Source: Streptomyces sp. TSRI0107 | GTDB lineage: Bacteria > Actinomycetota > Actinomycetes > Streptomycetales > Streptomycetaceae | DNA: 64,000 nucleotides | Reading direction: 5' to 3' | Assembly (NCBI RefSeq): GCF_001905845.1 | Contig: NZ_LIVZ01000002.1 | Span: forward strand, 1-64,000 | Part shown: positions 8,343-15,866 of the stretch, piece after piece | Position numbering within the stretch: position 1 is the first letter of the stretch | Layout: every line of letters starts with the position of its first letter | Program-made: the position numbers and the translations under genes | The notes under the pieces: generated by a model | Databases searched by the model: none | Told to the model about the DNA's origin: nothing | Seen by the model: the letters and a program-made list of their open reading frames with translations, nothing else

Positions 8343-8636
8343 TCACGCGGGTTTCTCCGAGTGGCCCAGGGGTTTCCCCGGGGCCACTCGGTCGCGTACG
8401 GCCCGCTTCACCGCCGTCGGCTCGGGGAAGCCCTGCTCGCGGCGGTCCCAGACCACCTCGTCGTTCACCCGGACGACGAACACCCCGCCCGTGCCCGGCT
8501 TGAGGGCCAGTTCGGTCAGCTCGGCCTCGAAGGTCGTCAGCAGTTCCTGCGCCAGCCAGGCCGCGCGGGGCAGCCAGCGGCACTGGGTGCAGTACTCGAT
8601 CTCCACGCGCCGTACGTCGCTCGTCGCGCCGCTCAT
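8343..8636 (-). CDS. SelT/SelW/SelH (Rdx) family selenoprotein-W-like protein
   Basis: A 97-residue thioredoxin-like Rdx protein. VEIEYCTQCRW places the redox C-x-x-C at Cys16 and Cys19, directly after the first beta strand as in SelW. The family's selenocysteine is cysteine here. FEAEL and GGVFVVRVNDEVVWDRREQGFPEP complete the domain. Its start overlaps the stop of the upstream HipA-like gene by four bases (ATGA), so the two are translationally coupled. The 3' end contains a hairpin (8357-8391) that probably also terminates aceB. Confidence 0.85.
   Translation of the reverse strand: MSGATSDVRRVEIEYCTQCRWLPRAAWLAQELLTTFEAELTELALKPGTGGVFVVRVNDEVVWDRREQGFPEPTAVKRAVRDRVAPGKPLGHSEKPA
8357..8391. 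terminator. Bidirectional hairpin lying inside the 3' coding end of the SelW-like gene
   Basis: CCGAGTGGCCC (8357-8367) pairs exactly with GGGCCACTCGG (8381-8391), and an inner GGGG-TTT-CCCC extends the stem across one A/G mismatch. It is 28 bp after the aceB stop and encodes the final residues of the convergent gene. Confidence 0.65.
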
Positions 8637-9547
8637 CCCAGGTGCACCGACCAATCCTGTTCCGCCGCCGGCTTGCCGTGCAGGTCGGGCACCCGCTTCA
8701 GCCAGTCCGGGCGGCCCTGTTCCGTCCGCGCCGCGCGGCGCGCGTTCTCCTCCGCCAGCTGCTCCCGGCTCGGGAAGTCGGTGGGCAGCCAGGCGTCGCA
8801 GGACCGCACGCGCGCGTGGAGGTACGCCACATAGGCCTCGCGCACCTCTTCGGGGCCGCCGAAGCCGGGTTCGTCGGCCAGCCAGGCGTCCGGCACCTCG
8901 TCCGTGACGGCCCGCAGCAGCTCCCCGGTCACCTTGGGCCGCAGCTCGGCGTCGGCCGCGCGGACGTCCGGCCCGTACTGACCGAGGGCGTGGTGCCGGA
9001 AGTCGTACGCCTTCGTCGGGTCGGTGGTGCCCCAGCGGTGGTGGAAGACGAGCGCGGCACCGTGGTCGATCAGCCACAGGTGCGGCGGCGCCACCCCGAG
9101 CGTCGGCCAGACCATCAGGTTGGAGCTGTGGACCGTGCGGTCGACGTTCGCCGTCAGCGCGTCCAGCCAGACGATCCGCCCCGCCTCCAGCGGATCGACG
9201 TCGAAGACCTCCGCCAGCTCCGGCGTGAAGTCACGGGCACCCGGCAGATAGTCCATTCCGAGGTTGACGCCCGCGCTGGCCGCGTGCAGCTCGCGGACCT
9301 CCTGGTGCGGTTCGTGCGCGGCGATCGCCGGGTCGAAGCGGACCAGGACCAGCTCGGGGAAGCGCAGCCCCAGGGCGCGCGCCAGCTCACCCACGATCAC
9401 CTCGGCGACCAGCGCCTTGCGGCCCTGCGCCGAGCCGGTGAACTTCACGACGTAGGAGCCCTGGTCGTCGGCCTCGACGATTCCGGGGACGGAGCCGCCG
9501 GAGTGCAGGGGCGCGACGTAACGGGTTGCGGTGACCTCTCTCAGCAT
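8633..9547 (-). CDS. HipA-like kinase family protein
   Basis: A 304-residue protein resembling the compact HipA-type kinase family found alone in actinomycetes. The N-terminal half has YVVKFTGSAQGRKALVAEVIVGELARALGL, where the lysine is the likely ATP contact. The catalytic centre is probably WLDALTANVDRTVHSSNLM, and LWLIDHGAALVFHH supplies the metal-binding aspartate. There is no HipB antitoxin partner, so a classical toxin-antitoxin role is unlikely. It is coupled to the SelW-like gene by a 4-base overlap. Substrate is unknown. Confidence 0.75.
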   Translation of the reverse strand: MLREVTATRYVAPLHSGGSVPGIVEADDQGSYVVKFTGSAQGRKALVAEVIVGELARALGLRFPELVLVRFDPAIAAHEPHQEVRELHAASAGVNLGMDYLPGARDFTPELAEVFDVDPLEAGRIVWLDALTANVDRTVHSSNLMVWPTLGVAPPHLWLIDHGAALVFHHRWGTTDPTKAYDFRHHALGQYGPDVRAADAELRPKVTGELLRAVTDEVPDAWLADEPGFGGPEEVREAYVAYLHARVRSCDAWLPTDFPSREQLAEENARRAARTEQGRPDWLKRVPDLHGKPAAEQDWSVHLG

Positions 9548-9800
9548 GTCCTCAAGCCACCCGCCTCACCCAGCAGTCCCGTCGACGGCCGTCCGGCTGC
9601 TGCCTCCGGCCTCCGGCACACGAAGTGAGCATAGTAACCGGGGGTGATCGTCGGCGAGGAGCGCCGTCCTCGTTATGGCCGGTTGACGCCTTGTCCTCGT
9701 CGGGCGCCCCGACGAAGCATGGGCCCGCGGGTACGCCTGGCCCACCGCGTTCCGTGTACCGAGCGCGCTTCCGACCACACGCACCGAGGAGTCCGCGTTC

Positions 9801-11024
9801 GTGTCCGAGCAGCCGATCATCGTCCTCGACCCCGCCGGGTCCGACCGTCACGCCGAGCACCGGGCCCTGCGCGCCCAGGGGCCCGCGGCACGGGTCGACA
9901 TCCTGGGCGTCCAGGCGTGGGCCGTCACCGACCCCGCCCTCCTCAAGCGCCTGCTGACCAGCCCCGACGTGTCCAAGGACGGCCGCGCGCACTGGCCCGC
10001 CTTCGCCGAGACCGTCACCCGCTGGCCGCTCGCGCTGTGGATCGCGGTGGAGAACATGTTCACCGCCTACGGCCCCGACCACCGCCGTCTGCGCCGCATG
10101 ATCGCCCCCGCCTTCAGCGCCCGGCGCATCGCCGCCATGAAGGACGCCGTCGACTCCATGGTGACCGCCCTGCTCGACGAGCTGGCCGCGCTGCCCCCGG
10201 GGGAACCGGTGGACCTGCGGGCGCACCTGGCGTATCCGCTGCCCATCGCGGTGATCGGCCATCTGATGGGGGTGCCCGAGAGCCGGCGCGAGGCCTTCCG
10301 CGGCGTCGTCGACGGCGTCTTCGACACCACCCTCACCCCGGCCGAGGCGCAGGCCAACACCACCGCCCTGTACGAGCAGCTGGACCGGCTCGTCGCCGAC
10401 AAGCGCCGCACGCCCGGTGACGACATGACGTCCCTGCTGATCGCCGCGCGGGACCACGAGACCGACGGGGCCAGCCTGACCGGGCAGGAACTGCGCGACA
10501 CGCTGCTGCTGATGATCAGCGCCGGTTACGAGACCACCGTCAACGTCATCGACCAGAGCATCCACACCCTGCTGACCCGCCCCGACCAGCTGGAGCTGGT
10601 CCGCACCGGGGCCGTCGGCTGGCAGGACGTCGTCGAGGAGACCCTCCGTCACGAGCCGGCCGTCAAGCATCTGCCCCTGCGCTACGCCGTCAACGACATC
10701 GCCCTGCCCGACGGGCGGACCATCGCCCGCGGCGAAGCGATCCTCGCCTCCTACGCCGCCGCCAACCGCCACCCCGACTGGCACCGCGACCCCGACACCT
10801 TCGATGCCGCCCGCCCGGACCAGGACCACCTGGCCTTCGGGCACGGCATCCACTACTGCCTCGGCGCACCGCTGGCCCGGCTGGAGGTCGCCACGGTCCT
10901 GGAACGTCTCTTCGACCGTTTCCCGCACATCCGGCTCGCCGTGCCCGCCGCCGAGCTGCGGCCGGTGCACTCCCTCATCAGCAACGGCCACCAGACCCTC
11001 CCCGTCCACCTCCACCGCCCCTGA
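9801..11024 (+). CDS. Cytochrome P450
   Basis: A 407-residue soluble bacterial P450. The I-helix motif AGYETT is at residues 241-246, the ExxR pair at Glu280 and Arg283, and the haem loop FGHGIHYCLG at 346-355 with ligand Cys353. The enzyme hydroxylates an unknown small molecule using electrons from a ferredoxin. No ferredoxin or reductase gene is nearby, so it must borrow partners. GTG at 9801 is the start. The 253 bases upstream (9548-9800) hold no other recognisable gene. Confidence 0.93.
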   Translation: MSEQPIIVLDPAGSDRHAEHRALRAQGPAARVDILGVQAWAVTDPALLKRLLTSPDVSKDGRAHWPAFAETVTRWPLALWIAVENMFTAYGPDHRRLRRMIAPAFSARRIAAMKDAVDSMVTALLDELAALPPGEPVDLRAHLAYPLPIAVIGHLMGVPESRREAFRGVVDGVFDTTLTPAEAQANTTALYEQLDRLVADKRRTPGDDMTSLLIAARDHETDGASLTGQELRDTLLLMISAGYETTVNVIDQSIHTLLTRPDQLELVRTGAVGWQDVVEETLRHEPAVKHLPLRYAVNDIALPDGRTIARGEAILASYAAANRHPDWHRDPDTFDAARPDQDHLAFGHGIHYCLGAPLARLEVATVLERLFDRFPHIRLAVPAAELRPVHSLISNGHQTLPVHLHRP

Positions 11025-11041
11025 CCGGCCGCCGGGGAGCG

Positions 11042-11518
11042 TCAGCCCCCGGTGAGCCAGGTGCCGATGCCCGGCAGCGCGTCCGGTCCGCTGTCGGTCT
11101 CCACCGAGGTGACGAGATCGGCGATGGTGACGCCGGCGAGCGAGGCCCGCCACGCGGCGTCCGCGGCGCCCATCGCGCGGGCGATGGGGCACGGCTTCAC
11201 GCACTTCTCCGGCGGTGTCGCGAGGGGGCCGCGCTGACGGATCTCGGTGCAGACGAACGCCGGAGCGGCCCCGTCGACGGCCTGGACCACGTCCAGCAGC
11301 GTGATGTCGCTCGCCTTCCTGGTCAGCACGTATCCGCCGGTCTTGCCCTGCACGGACCGCACCAGGCCCGCCCGCGACAGTGCCTGCATCTGCTTGGCCA
11401 GATAGCTCGGCGACACGTCGTGCAACTGGGCCAGCCGGGCGGCCGGCACCGGTTCGCTCGCCGCCGTCAGGACCACACAGCAGTGCAGCGCCCATTCCAC
11501 GCCACCCGACAGTTTCAT
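11042..11518 (-). CDS. Rrf2-family transcriptional regulator with a three-cysteine cluster
   Basis: A 158-residue Rrf2 protein. The winged helix covers about residues 1-65, with YLAKQMQALSRAGLVRSVQGKTGGY as the recognition helix and wing. Cys90, Cys106 and Cys110 match the position of the Fe-S or redox-sensing cysteines of IscR/NsrR-type members. It is divergent from the NAD(P)-binding protein at 11638, with an inverted-repeat operator between them. Autoregulation and control of the reductase in response to a redox or electrophile signal are likely. Whether it binds a cluster cannot be seen. Confidence 0.88.
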   Translation of the reverse strand: MKLSGGVEWALHCCVVLTAASEPVPAARLAQLHDVSPSYLAKQMQALSRAGLVRSVQGKTGGYVLTRKASDITLLDVVQAVDGAAPAFVCTEIRQRGPLATPPEKCVKPCPIARAMGAADAAWRASLAGVTIADLVTSVETDSGPDALPGIGTWLTGG

Positions 11519-11550
11519 TCCGCCGCCTCCCCGGTTGACCCGGATACAGA

Positions 11551-11574
11551 ATATCCGAGTATCATCTCGGACAT
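11551..11574. promoter_or_regulatory. Candidate Rrf2 operator in the divergent promoter
   Basis: ATATCCGAG (11551-11559), six bases, then CTCGGACAT (11566-11574) forms an inverted repeat with 8 of 9 matches. Another half-site, GTATCCGAG, follows at 11578, and CGGATA precedes at 11541, so three or four copies of TATCCGAG occur within 50 bp. The element is centred between the Rrf2 gene and the reductase. Confidence 0.65.
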
Positions 11575-11637
11575 CAGGTATCCGAGTTTGCGCTCCGTCG
11601 GTGACCGACCTCCGGTGCGCGAAGGGAAGGCCTCACC

Positions 11638-12384
11638 ATGAAGATCACCGTCATCGGCGGCACCGGCCTCATCGGCTCCCAGCTCGTCTCCCGGCTTCAG
11701 GACGCGGGCCACGACGTGGTCTCCGCGTCGTTGTCCTCGGGAGTCGACCTGCTCACCGGCGCCGGACTCGACGAGGCGCTCGCCGACGCCCACACGGTCG
11801 TCAACGTCACCAACTCGCCGACCTTCGACGAGCAGTCCCCCGCGTTCTTCCGCACCAGCATGGACAACCTGCTGGCCGCGGGCGAGCGCGCCGGAGTGAG
11901 CCACCAGGTCGTCCTGTCGATCGTCGGCGTGGACCAGGTCCCCGAGCTGGACTACTACCGCGCGAAGACGCTCCAGGAGGAACTGCTGCGCAAAGGGCCC
12001 ACCCCGTACTCGATCGTGCGCGCCACCCAGTTCTTCGAGTTCATGGACGCCGTGCTGTCCTGGACCTCCGACGCCGAAACCGTCCGCCTGCCCGCCACCC
12101 CGGTGCAGCCGATCGCGTCCGCCGACGTGGTCGAGGCCCTCGCCGACGTGGCCGGCGCGGAGCCCCGCAACGGCATCCTCGAGGTCGCCGGACCCGACGT
12201 CCTCCCGCTGGACGAGATCGGCCGGATCACCCTGGCCGCCCGCGGTGACGGCCGCGCCGTCGTCACCGACGACCAGGCCGGCATGTTCGCCGCCGTCCGG
12301 GGCGACGTCCTCGTCGCGGGCCCCGACGCCCGCCTGGCGCCCACCCGCTACCAGGACTGGCTGAGCGCCCGGCTCGGCGGCTGA
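11638..12384 (+). CDS. NAD(P)H-binding, NmrA/atypical-SDR reductase
   Basis: A 248-residue Rossmann protein. MKITVIGGTGLIG carries the GGxGxxG loop at residues 7-13. YYRAKTLQEELL near residue 104 holds the SDR Tyr/Lys pair in the NmrA-like arrangement. IASADVVEALADVA is the typical late motif. The family includes quinone and NADPH sensors and reductases. It is divergent from the Rrf2 regulator and probably its target. GGAAGG precedes the ATG. Confidence 0.86.
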   Translation: MKITVIGGTGLIGSQLVSRLQDAGHDVVSASLSSGVDLLTGAGLDEALADAHTVVNVTNSPTFDEQSPAFFRTSMDNLLAAGERAGVSHQVVLSIVGVDQVPELDYYRAKTLQEELLRKGPTPYSIVRATQFFEFMDAVLSWTSDAETVRLPATPVQPIASADVVEALADVAGAEPRNGILEVAGPDVLPLDEIGRITLAARGDGRAVVTDDQAGMFAAVRGDVLVAGPDARLAPTRYQDWLSARLGG

Positions 12385-12400
12385 GCCCCGCCTCGCGGGA

Positions 12401-12619
12401 TCAGCCGAGTCTCCACAGGGCCAGGCGGTAGTCCAGGGACTCGGCCGGCAACGCGCCGTCGGGGCTGAAGGCCAGGGCGGTACACAGGGCCTGGTCCGAC
12501 GCGGCCGGCCCCATGGCCTCCGCCGCCCCCTCAACCCTCTCGTCCAGCGCCCGGACGGGGTTCCAGGTGGCGGTGGACCAGACGTGGACCGGCCCGCCCC
12601 GCTCGGGGGAGCCTGTCAC
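12401..12619 (-). pseudogene. WD40-repeat protein remnant
   Basis: A 72-residue reading frame contains one and a half recognisable WD40 blades: VHVWSTATWNPVRAL, then CTALAFSPDGALPAESLDYRLALWRL. Intact WD40 proteins have about seven blades plus upstream domains, none of which is present. No leader is evident. It is most simply the 3' tail of a lost WD40 gene beside the siderophore pair. It could be expressed, but nothing suggests function. Confidence 0.5.
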
Positions 12620-12661
12620 ACCGGCGTGAGCAAGTGCCCTGCGGAGCAGCTGGGTTGGCGG

Positions 12662-14182
12662 TCAGCCCGTGGACAGCGGGTTGGGCAGCGGCAGGTAGCG
12701 GGCGTCGGCGCCGTCCGCGCCGGTCCAGCGCAGCAGCAGGTTGGTCTTGGCGGGCAGGGCGGGCGCGGTGAGCAGGCCGGCGATCTCGGGCAGGTCGTGC
12801 CGGGCCAGTTCGCGGCGGACGGCGGGCCACGGGTCCAGCCCCGGGTGGCGTTCGGCGAGCGCGTCGGCCAGCTCCAGCAGGTGGTTGACGACCAGGCAGT
12901 ACACCAGCCGTTCCCAGCCGGCCGCGCGGTCCACGTCGGTCAGCAGTTTCACGCCCTCGGCGTCCCGGAACAGCGCCTGCACCGGCATGCCGTCGTCGTC
13001 GCAGGCGATCAGGCAGTTCTGCAGATGGGCCTCCAGGACGACGCCGTGGCCGGCGAAGGCGGCCAGGGCGGGCGGGACGACCTGGGCGAGGTAGGCCTCC
13101 CACCAGGCGGCGGGGTCGGCGAGGCCGTCGAGCGGGCTGCCCGCGAAGCCCTCGACGAGTCCGGCGGCGAGGCAGGGCGTGGCGCCGGGCAGGACGTGGT
13201 CGCGCAGTCCGTCGCGGACCAGGACGGCGAGTTCCTCGAAGGCGAATCCGGCGGTGCGGTAGCCGCGGTCGGAGAGCCAGGCGGCGGGCCCGTCGAGGGC
13301 GGCGAAGGCGGTGCGGACGGCGGTGTCGGTGCGGGTCAGCCTCAGCAGGTCGTGCCGCCACAGCCGGCGGATGTCGTTGGTGACGCGCACGTCGAGGCTG
13401 AACTTCAGGAAGAGGTCGCGTCCGGGGACGTGGACGGTGCGGATCGCGGCCGTCGGCCAGGTGTCGAACGCGGTGGTGCCGAGCCGGATCAGCCGGCCGT
13501 CGGCGAAGGCCGCGGTGAGCGCCGCGCCGGCCAGTTCCAGCTGCCAGGGGTGCGCGGGCAGCAGCCGGTAGCCGGGCGGGGCCTCGCCGAGGGCGTCCAG
13601 CGCCGACGGGTCGCCCTCCTCGACGACGCAGTCCTCGCGCACGCCGAGCAGGGTGAGCGGGAAGCGGGCGTGCGCCTCGGGCGCGTACGGCAGCCAGCCG
13701 GCGGCCGGTCCCCCGCCGCGCGCCTTGGGTGCCGGGTGGTGCGGGTGGCCGGTGATCAGGCACTGCTCGGAGCGCGCGTACGGGTCGGTGGGGGTGCTCG
13801 CGTGGGCGCGCGCGGTGAGCAGGGCGGCGACCGCGTCGCGGCTGTCGGCCATCTCGGCGGGCAGTTCGTGGTTGGGCCGGCCGGTGTGCCGGCGCAGTTC
13901 CTCGGAGACGAGCTCGACCAGTCCGGGGTGGTCGAGGCGGTGCCAGCCGCCGTCCGTGCGCACCTCGGGCGCGGCGGGCCGCCGGCCGCCGCGCACCCGC
14001 AGCAGCTTTCCGCAGCCCGGCAGCCGGTGGACGCCCGCCCGGCCCGCGACGGGCCGGGCGACCTCCCGCAGCAGGCAGTTGAGCAGCGGCGCGGCCGCGT
14101 ACGCGTCGGCGCGGGCGGCGACGTCGTGCGGGGCTGCGGAGTCGCCGCCGGCGGGCGGGGGCATGAGGTCCACGCGATCCAC
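12662..14182 (-). CDS. IucA/IucC-family NIS siderophore synthetase (A)
   Basis: A 506-residue NRPS-independent siderophore synthetase. Landmarks are CLITGHPHHPAPKARGG (the ATP-binding HPxHPxxK-type motif), LLPAHPWQLE, LFLKFSLDVRVTNDIR and VVLEAHLQNCLI near residue 400. The C-terminal FhuF-like part ends in a helical LPLPNPLS. It would join a carboxylate such as citrate to an amine or alcohol using ATP. It is divergent from a second NIS synthetase at 14328. No decarboxylase, monooxygenase, exporter or receptor is nearby. The GTG at 14182 follows AGGAACGA; internal GTG 14173 or ATG 14164 are alternatives. Confidence 0.88.
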   Translation of the reverse strand: MDRVDLMPPPAGGDSAAPHDVAARADAYAAAPLLNCLLREVARPVAGRAGVHRLPGCGKLLRVRGGRRPAAPEVRTDGGWHRLDHPGLVELVSEELRRHTGRPNHELPAEMADSRDAVAALLTARAHASTPTDPYARSEQCLITGHPHHPAPKARGGGPAAGWLPYAPEAHARFPLTLLGVREDCVVEEGDPSALDALGEAPPGYRLLPAHPWQLELAGAALTAAFADGRLIRLGTTAFDTWPTAAIRTVHVPGRDLFLKFSLDVRVTNDIRRLWRHDLLRLTRTDTAVRTAFAALDGPAAWLSDRGYRTAGFAFEELAVLVRDGLRDHVLPGATPCLAAGLVEGFAGSPLDGLADPAAWWEAYLAQVVPPALAAFAGHGVVLEAHLQNCLIACDDDGMPVQALFRDAEGVKLLTDVDRAAGWERLVYCLVVNHLLELADALAERHPGLDPWPAVRRELARHDLPEIAGLLTAPALPAKTNLLLRWTGADGADARYLPLPNPLSTG

Positions 14183-14327
14183 TCGTTCCTACGGTCTTGC
14201 GAGGGTTTCCAGTTTCCGTGCCTCTCGCGGAGTTCCCTACGGTTCTCCCGGAGACGATCAGTATCGCCGCCGTCACGCCCCGCCGTGACCCGCTCCCGCT
14301 CGCCCTATCCGTACGGAGGACCCGACC

Positions 14328-15821
14328 GTGCACCGTTCCCCCACCGCCGAGGCCGAGGTCGCCGGTGAGCTCGCCGCCCTGCGCCCGGACCTGGCAGCGC
14401 GGTACGCGGCCGAACTGCCCGGCGCCCGGGCGGCCGTGCTGACCCGCCTGTGGCGGGCGCTGACGCACGAGCCGCTGCCGTGGATCGAACGCCGGGAGGC
14501 GGCCGGGGACGGCGCGGTGCTGCGGCTGCGCGACGGCCGCCGGGTGCACGGCCCGGCGCCGGACCCGTACGCGACCGGCGCGTACGTCACCGCCGTACGG
14601 CTCGACGAGGTGGTGTACGAGGACCCGGCACGGCTGATGGCGGACCTGGCGGTGCCGCACGGCACGGAGTTCGCCCGGGAACTCGGGCACAGTGTGGCCT
14701 CGATGGCGCTGTCCCGGGCCGGGCAGCCGGCCGGGGAGCGGGCGTGGCCGGCGCGGGACTGGGAGTGGGAGCAGCGGGTGGTGGACGGGCACCCGTACCA
14801 CCCGGGCTGCCGGTCCCGGCCCGGTTTCTCGGTGGCCGAGCAGCTGGCGTACGCGCCCGAGCACCGGCCGGTGGTGGGGCTGGGCCTGCTGCCGGTGCCG
14901 GGTGAGGCGTGCCTGGTGACCGGGGACTGGCCGGCGGATCTGCGGGACGGGGGCCGGGTGCTGGTGCCGGTGCATCCGTGGCAGGCGGCGCATGTGCTGA
15001 AGCGGCCGGCCGGGGAACGGCTCGCGGGGCATCCGCTGATGTCCCTGCGCACCCTCGCGCTGCCGGGCGGGCCGCATGTGAAGACCGCGCTGAGCGCCCG
15101 GCTGACGTCGTCGGTGCGGGACATCTCCGTGGGGTCGGTGGCCGCCGCGACGGCGCTGTCGGCCCTCGCGGAGGAACTGGCGGACGAACGGCTGCACTTC
15201 ACGCGCACACTGGGCGCGGTCACGGACGGCTCGCCCGAACTCGCGGCGGTGCTGCGGGAGTCACCCGAGGTGTACGCGGGGGCGGGTGAGCGGGTGGTGC
15301 CGGTGGCCGCTCTGCCCGGCACCGGGCTGCCCGGGGAGCCGGGCTGGGCGGCGGAGTTCGCGCGGCTCGCGCTGACCGCCGGGCTGCGGCTGCTGGAGCG
15401 GGGGGTGGCGTTGGAGGCGCACGGCCAGAACCTGCTGGTGGTCCTGTCGGCGACCGGTGCCCCGCTGCGGCTGGTCTACCGCGATCTCGCCGACATCCGG
15501 GTAAGCCCGGCCCGCCTCGCCCGGCACGGCATCCGGCCGCGTGTGCTGCCGGAACTGCCGGCGCGTGTCCTCACCGACGAGGTGACGGCGCTGCGGCGGA
15601 AGACGTTCGGTTCGCTGGTGGGCGGCGCACTCGCCGGGGTGACGGGTTCGGCGGCGGCGCTGCGGGCCGCGCTGGAGGCCGTCGTACGGGATCTGCCGGA
15701 CACGCCCGATCTCGCGGCGCTGACCGGGGAGCCGCTGCCGGTGAAGGCGCTGACGCTGATGCGGCTGTCGCCGGGGACGCCCGGGGACCAGTGGACCCGG
15801 CTGCCCAATCCTCTGGTGTGA
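14328..15821 (+). CDS. IucA/IucC-family NIS siderophore synthetase (B)
   Basis: A 497-residue member of the same superfamily, clearly divergent from its partner at 12662. VVDGHPYHPGCRSRPG is the ATP-binding block, and the basic position differs from the partner's HPAPKAR. VLVPVHPWQAAHVL, HVKTALSARLTSSVRDIS and VALEAHGQNLLVVLS follow, with the C-terminal LPNPLV. Two different NIS enzymes suggest two successive condensations, as in the aerobactin and schizokinen pathways. The start is GTG 14328. The 145-bp divergent promoter shows no recognisable DmdR/IdeR iron box. Confidence 0.87.
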   Translation: MHRSPTAEAEVAGELAALRPDLAARYAAELPGARAAVLTRLWRALTHEPLPWIERREAAGDGAVLRLRDGRRVHGPAPDPYATGAYVTAVRLDEVVYEDPARLMADLAVPHGTEFARELGHSVASMALSRAGQPAGERAWPARDWEWEQRVVDGHPYHPGCRSRPGFSVAEQLAYAPEHRPVVGLGLLPVPGEACLVTGDWPADLRDGGRVLVPVHPWQAAHVLKRPAGERLAGHPLMSLRTLALPGGPHVKTALSARLTSSVRDISVGSVAAATALSALAEELADERLHFTRTLGAVTDGSPELAAVLRESPEVYAGAGERVVPVAALPGTGLPGEPGWAAEFARLALTAGLRLLERGVALEAHGQNLLVVLSATGAPLRLVYRDLADIRVSPARLARHGIRPRVLPELPARVLTDEVTALRRKTFGSLVGGALAGVTGSAAALRAALEAVVRDLPDTPDLAALTGEPLPVKALTLMRLSPGTPGDQWTRLPNPLV

Positions 15822-15866
15822 CGGTCCGTTTTGGTGGACACCCCGCTCGGTCCATAAGATCCGCCG

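Noticed and set aside
14183..14327. Possible DmdR/IdeR iron box between the NIS genes
   Set aside because: No sequence close to TTAGGTTAGGCTCACCTAA was found on either strand; only a GGTTTCC/GTTTCC run is present.
12531..15197. An 888-codon open frame on the minus strand covering the siderophore region
   Set aside because: It is a GC-bias shadow: its composition is mostly Arg/Pro/Gly, it overlaps two genes with clear NIS motifs in other frames, and it has no domain of its own.
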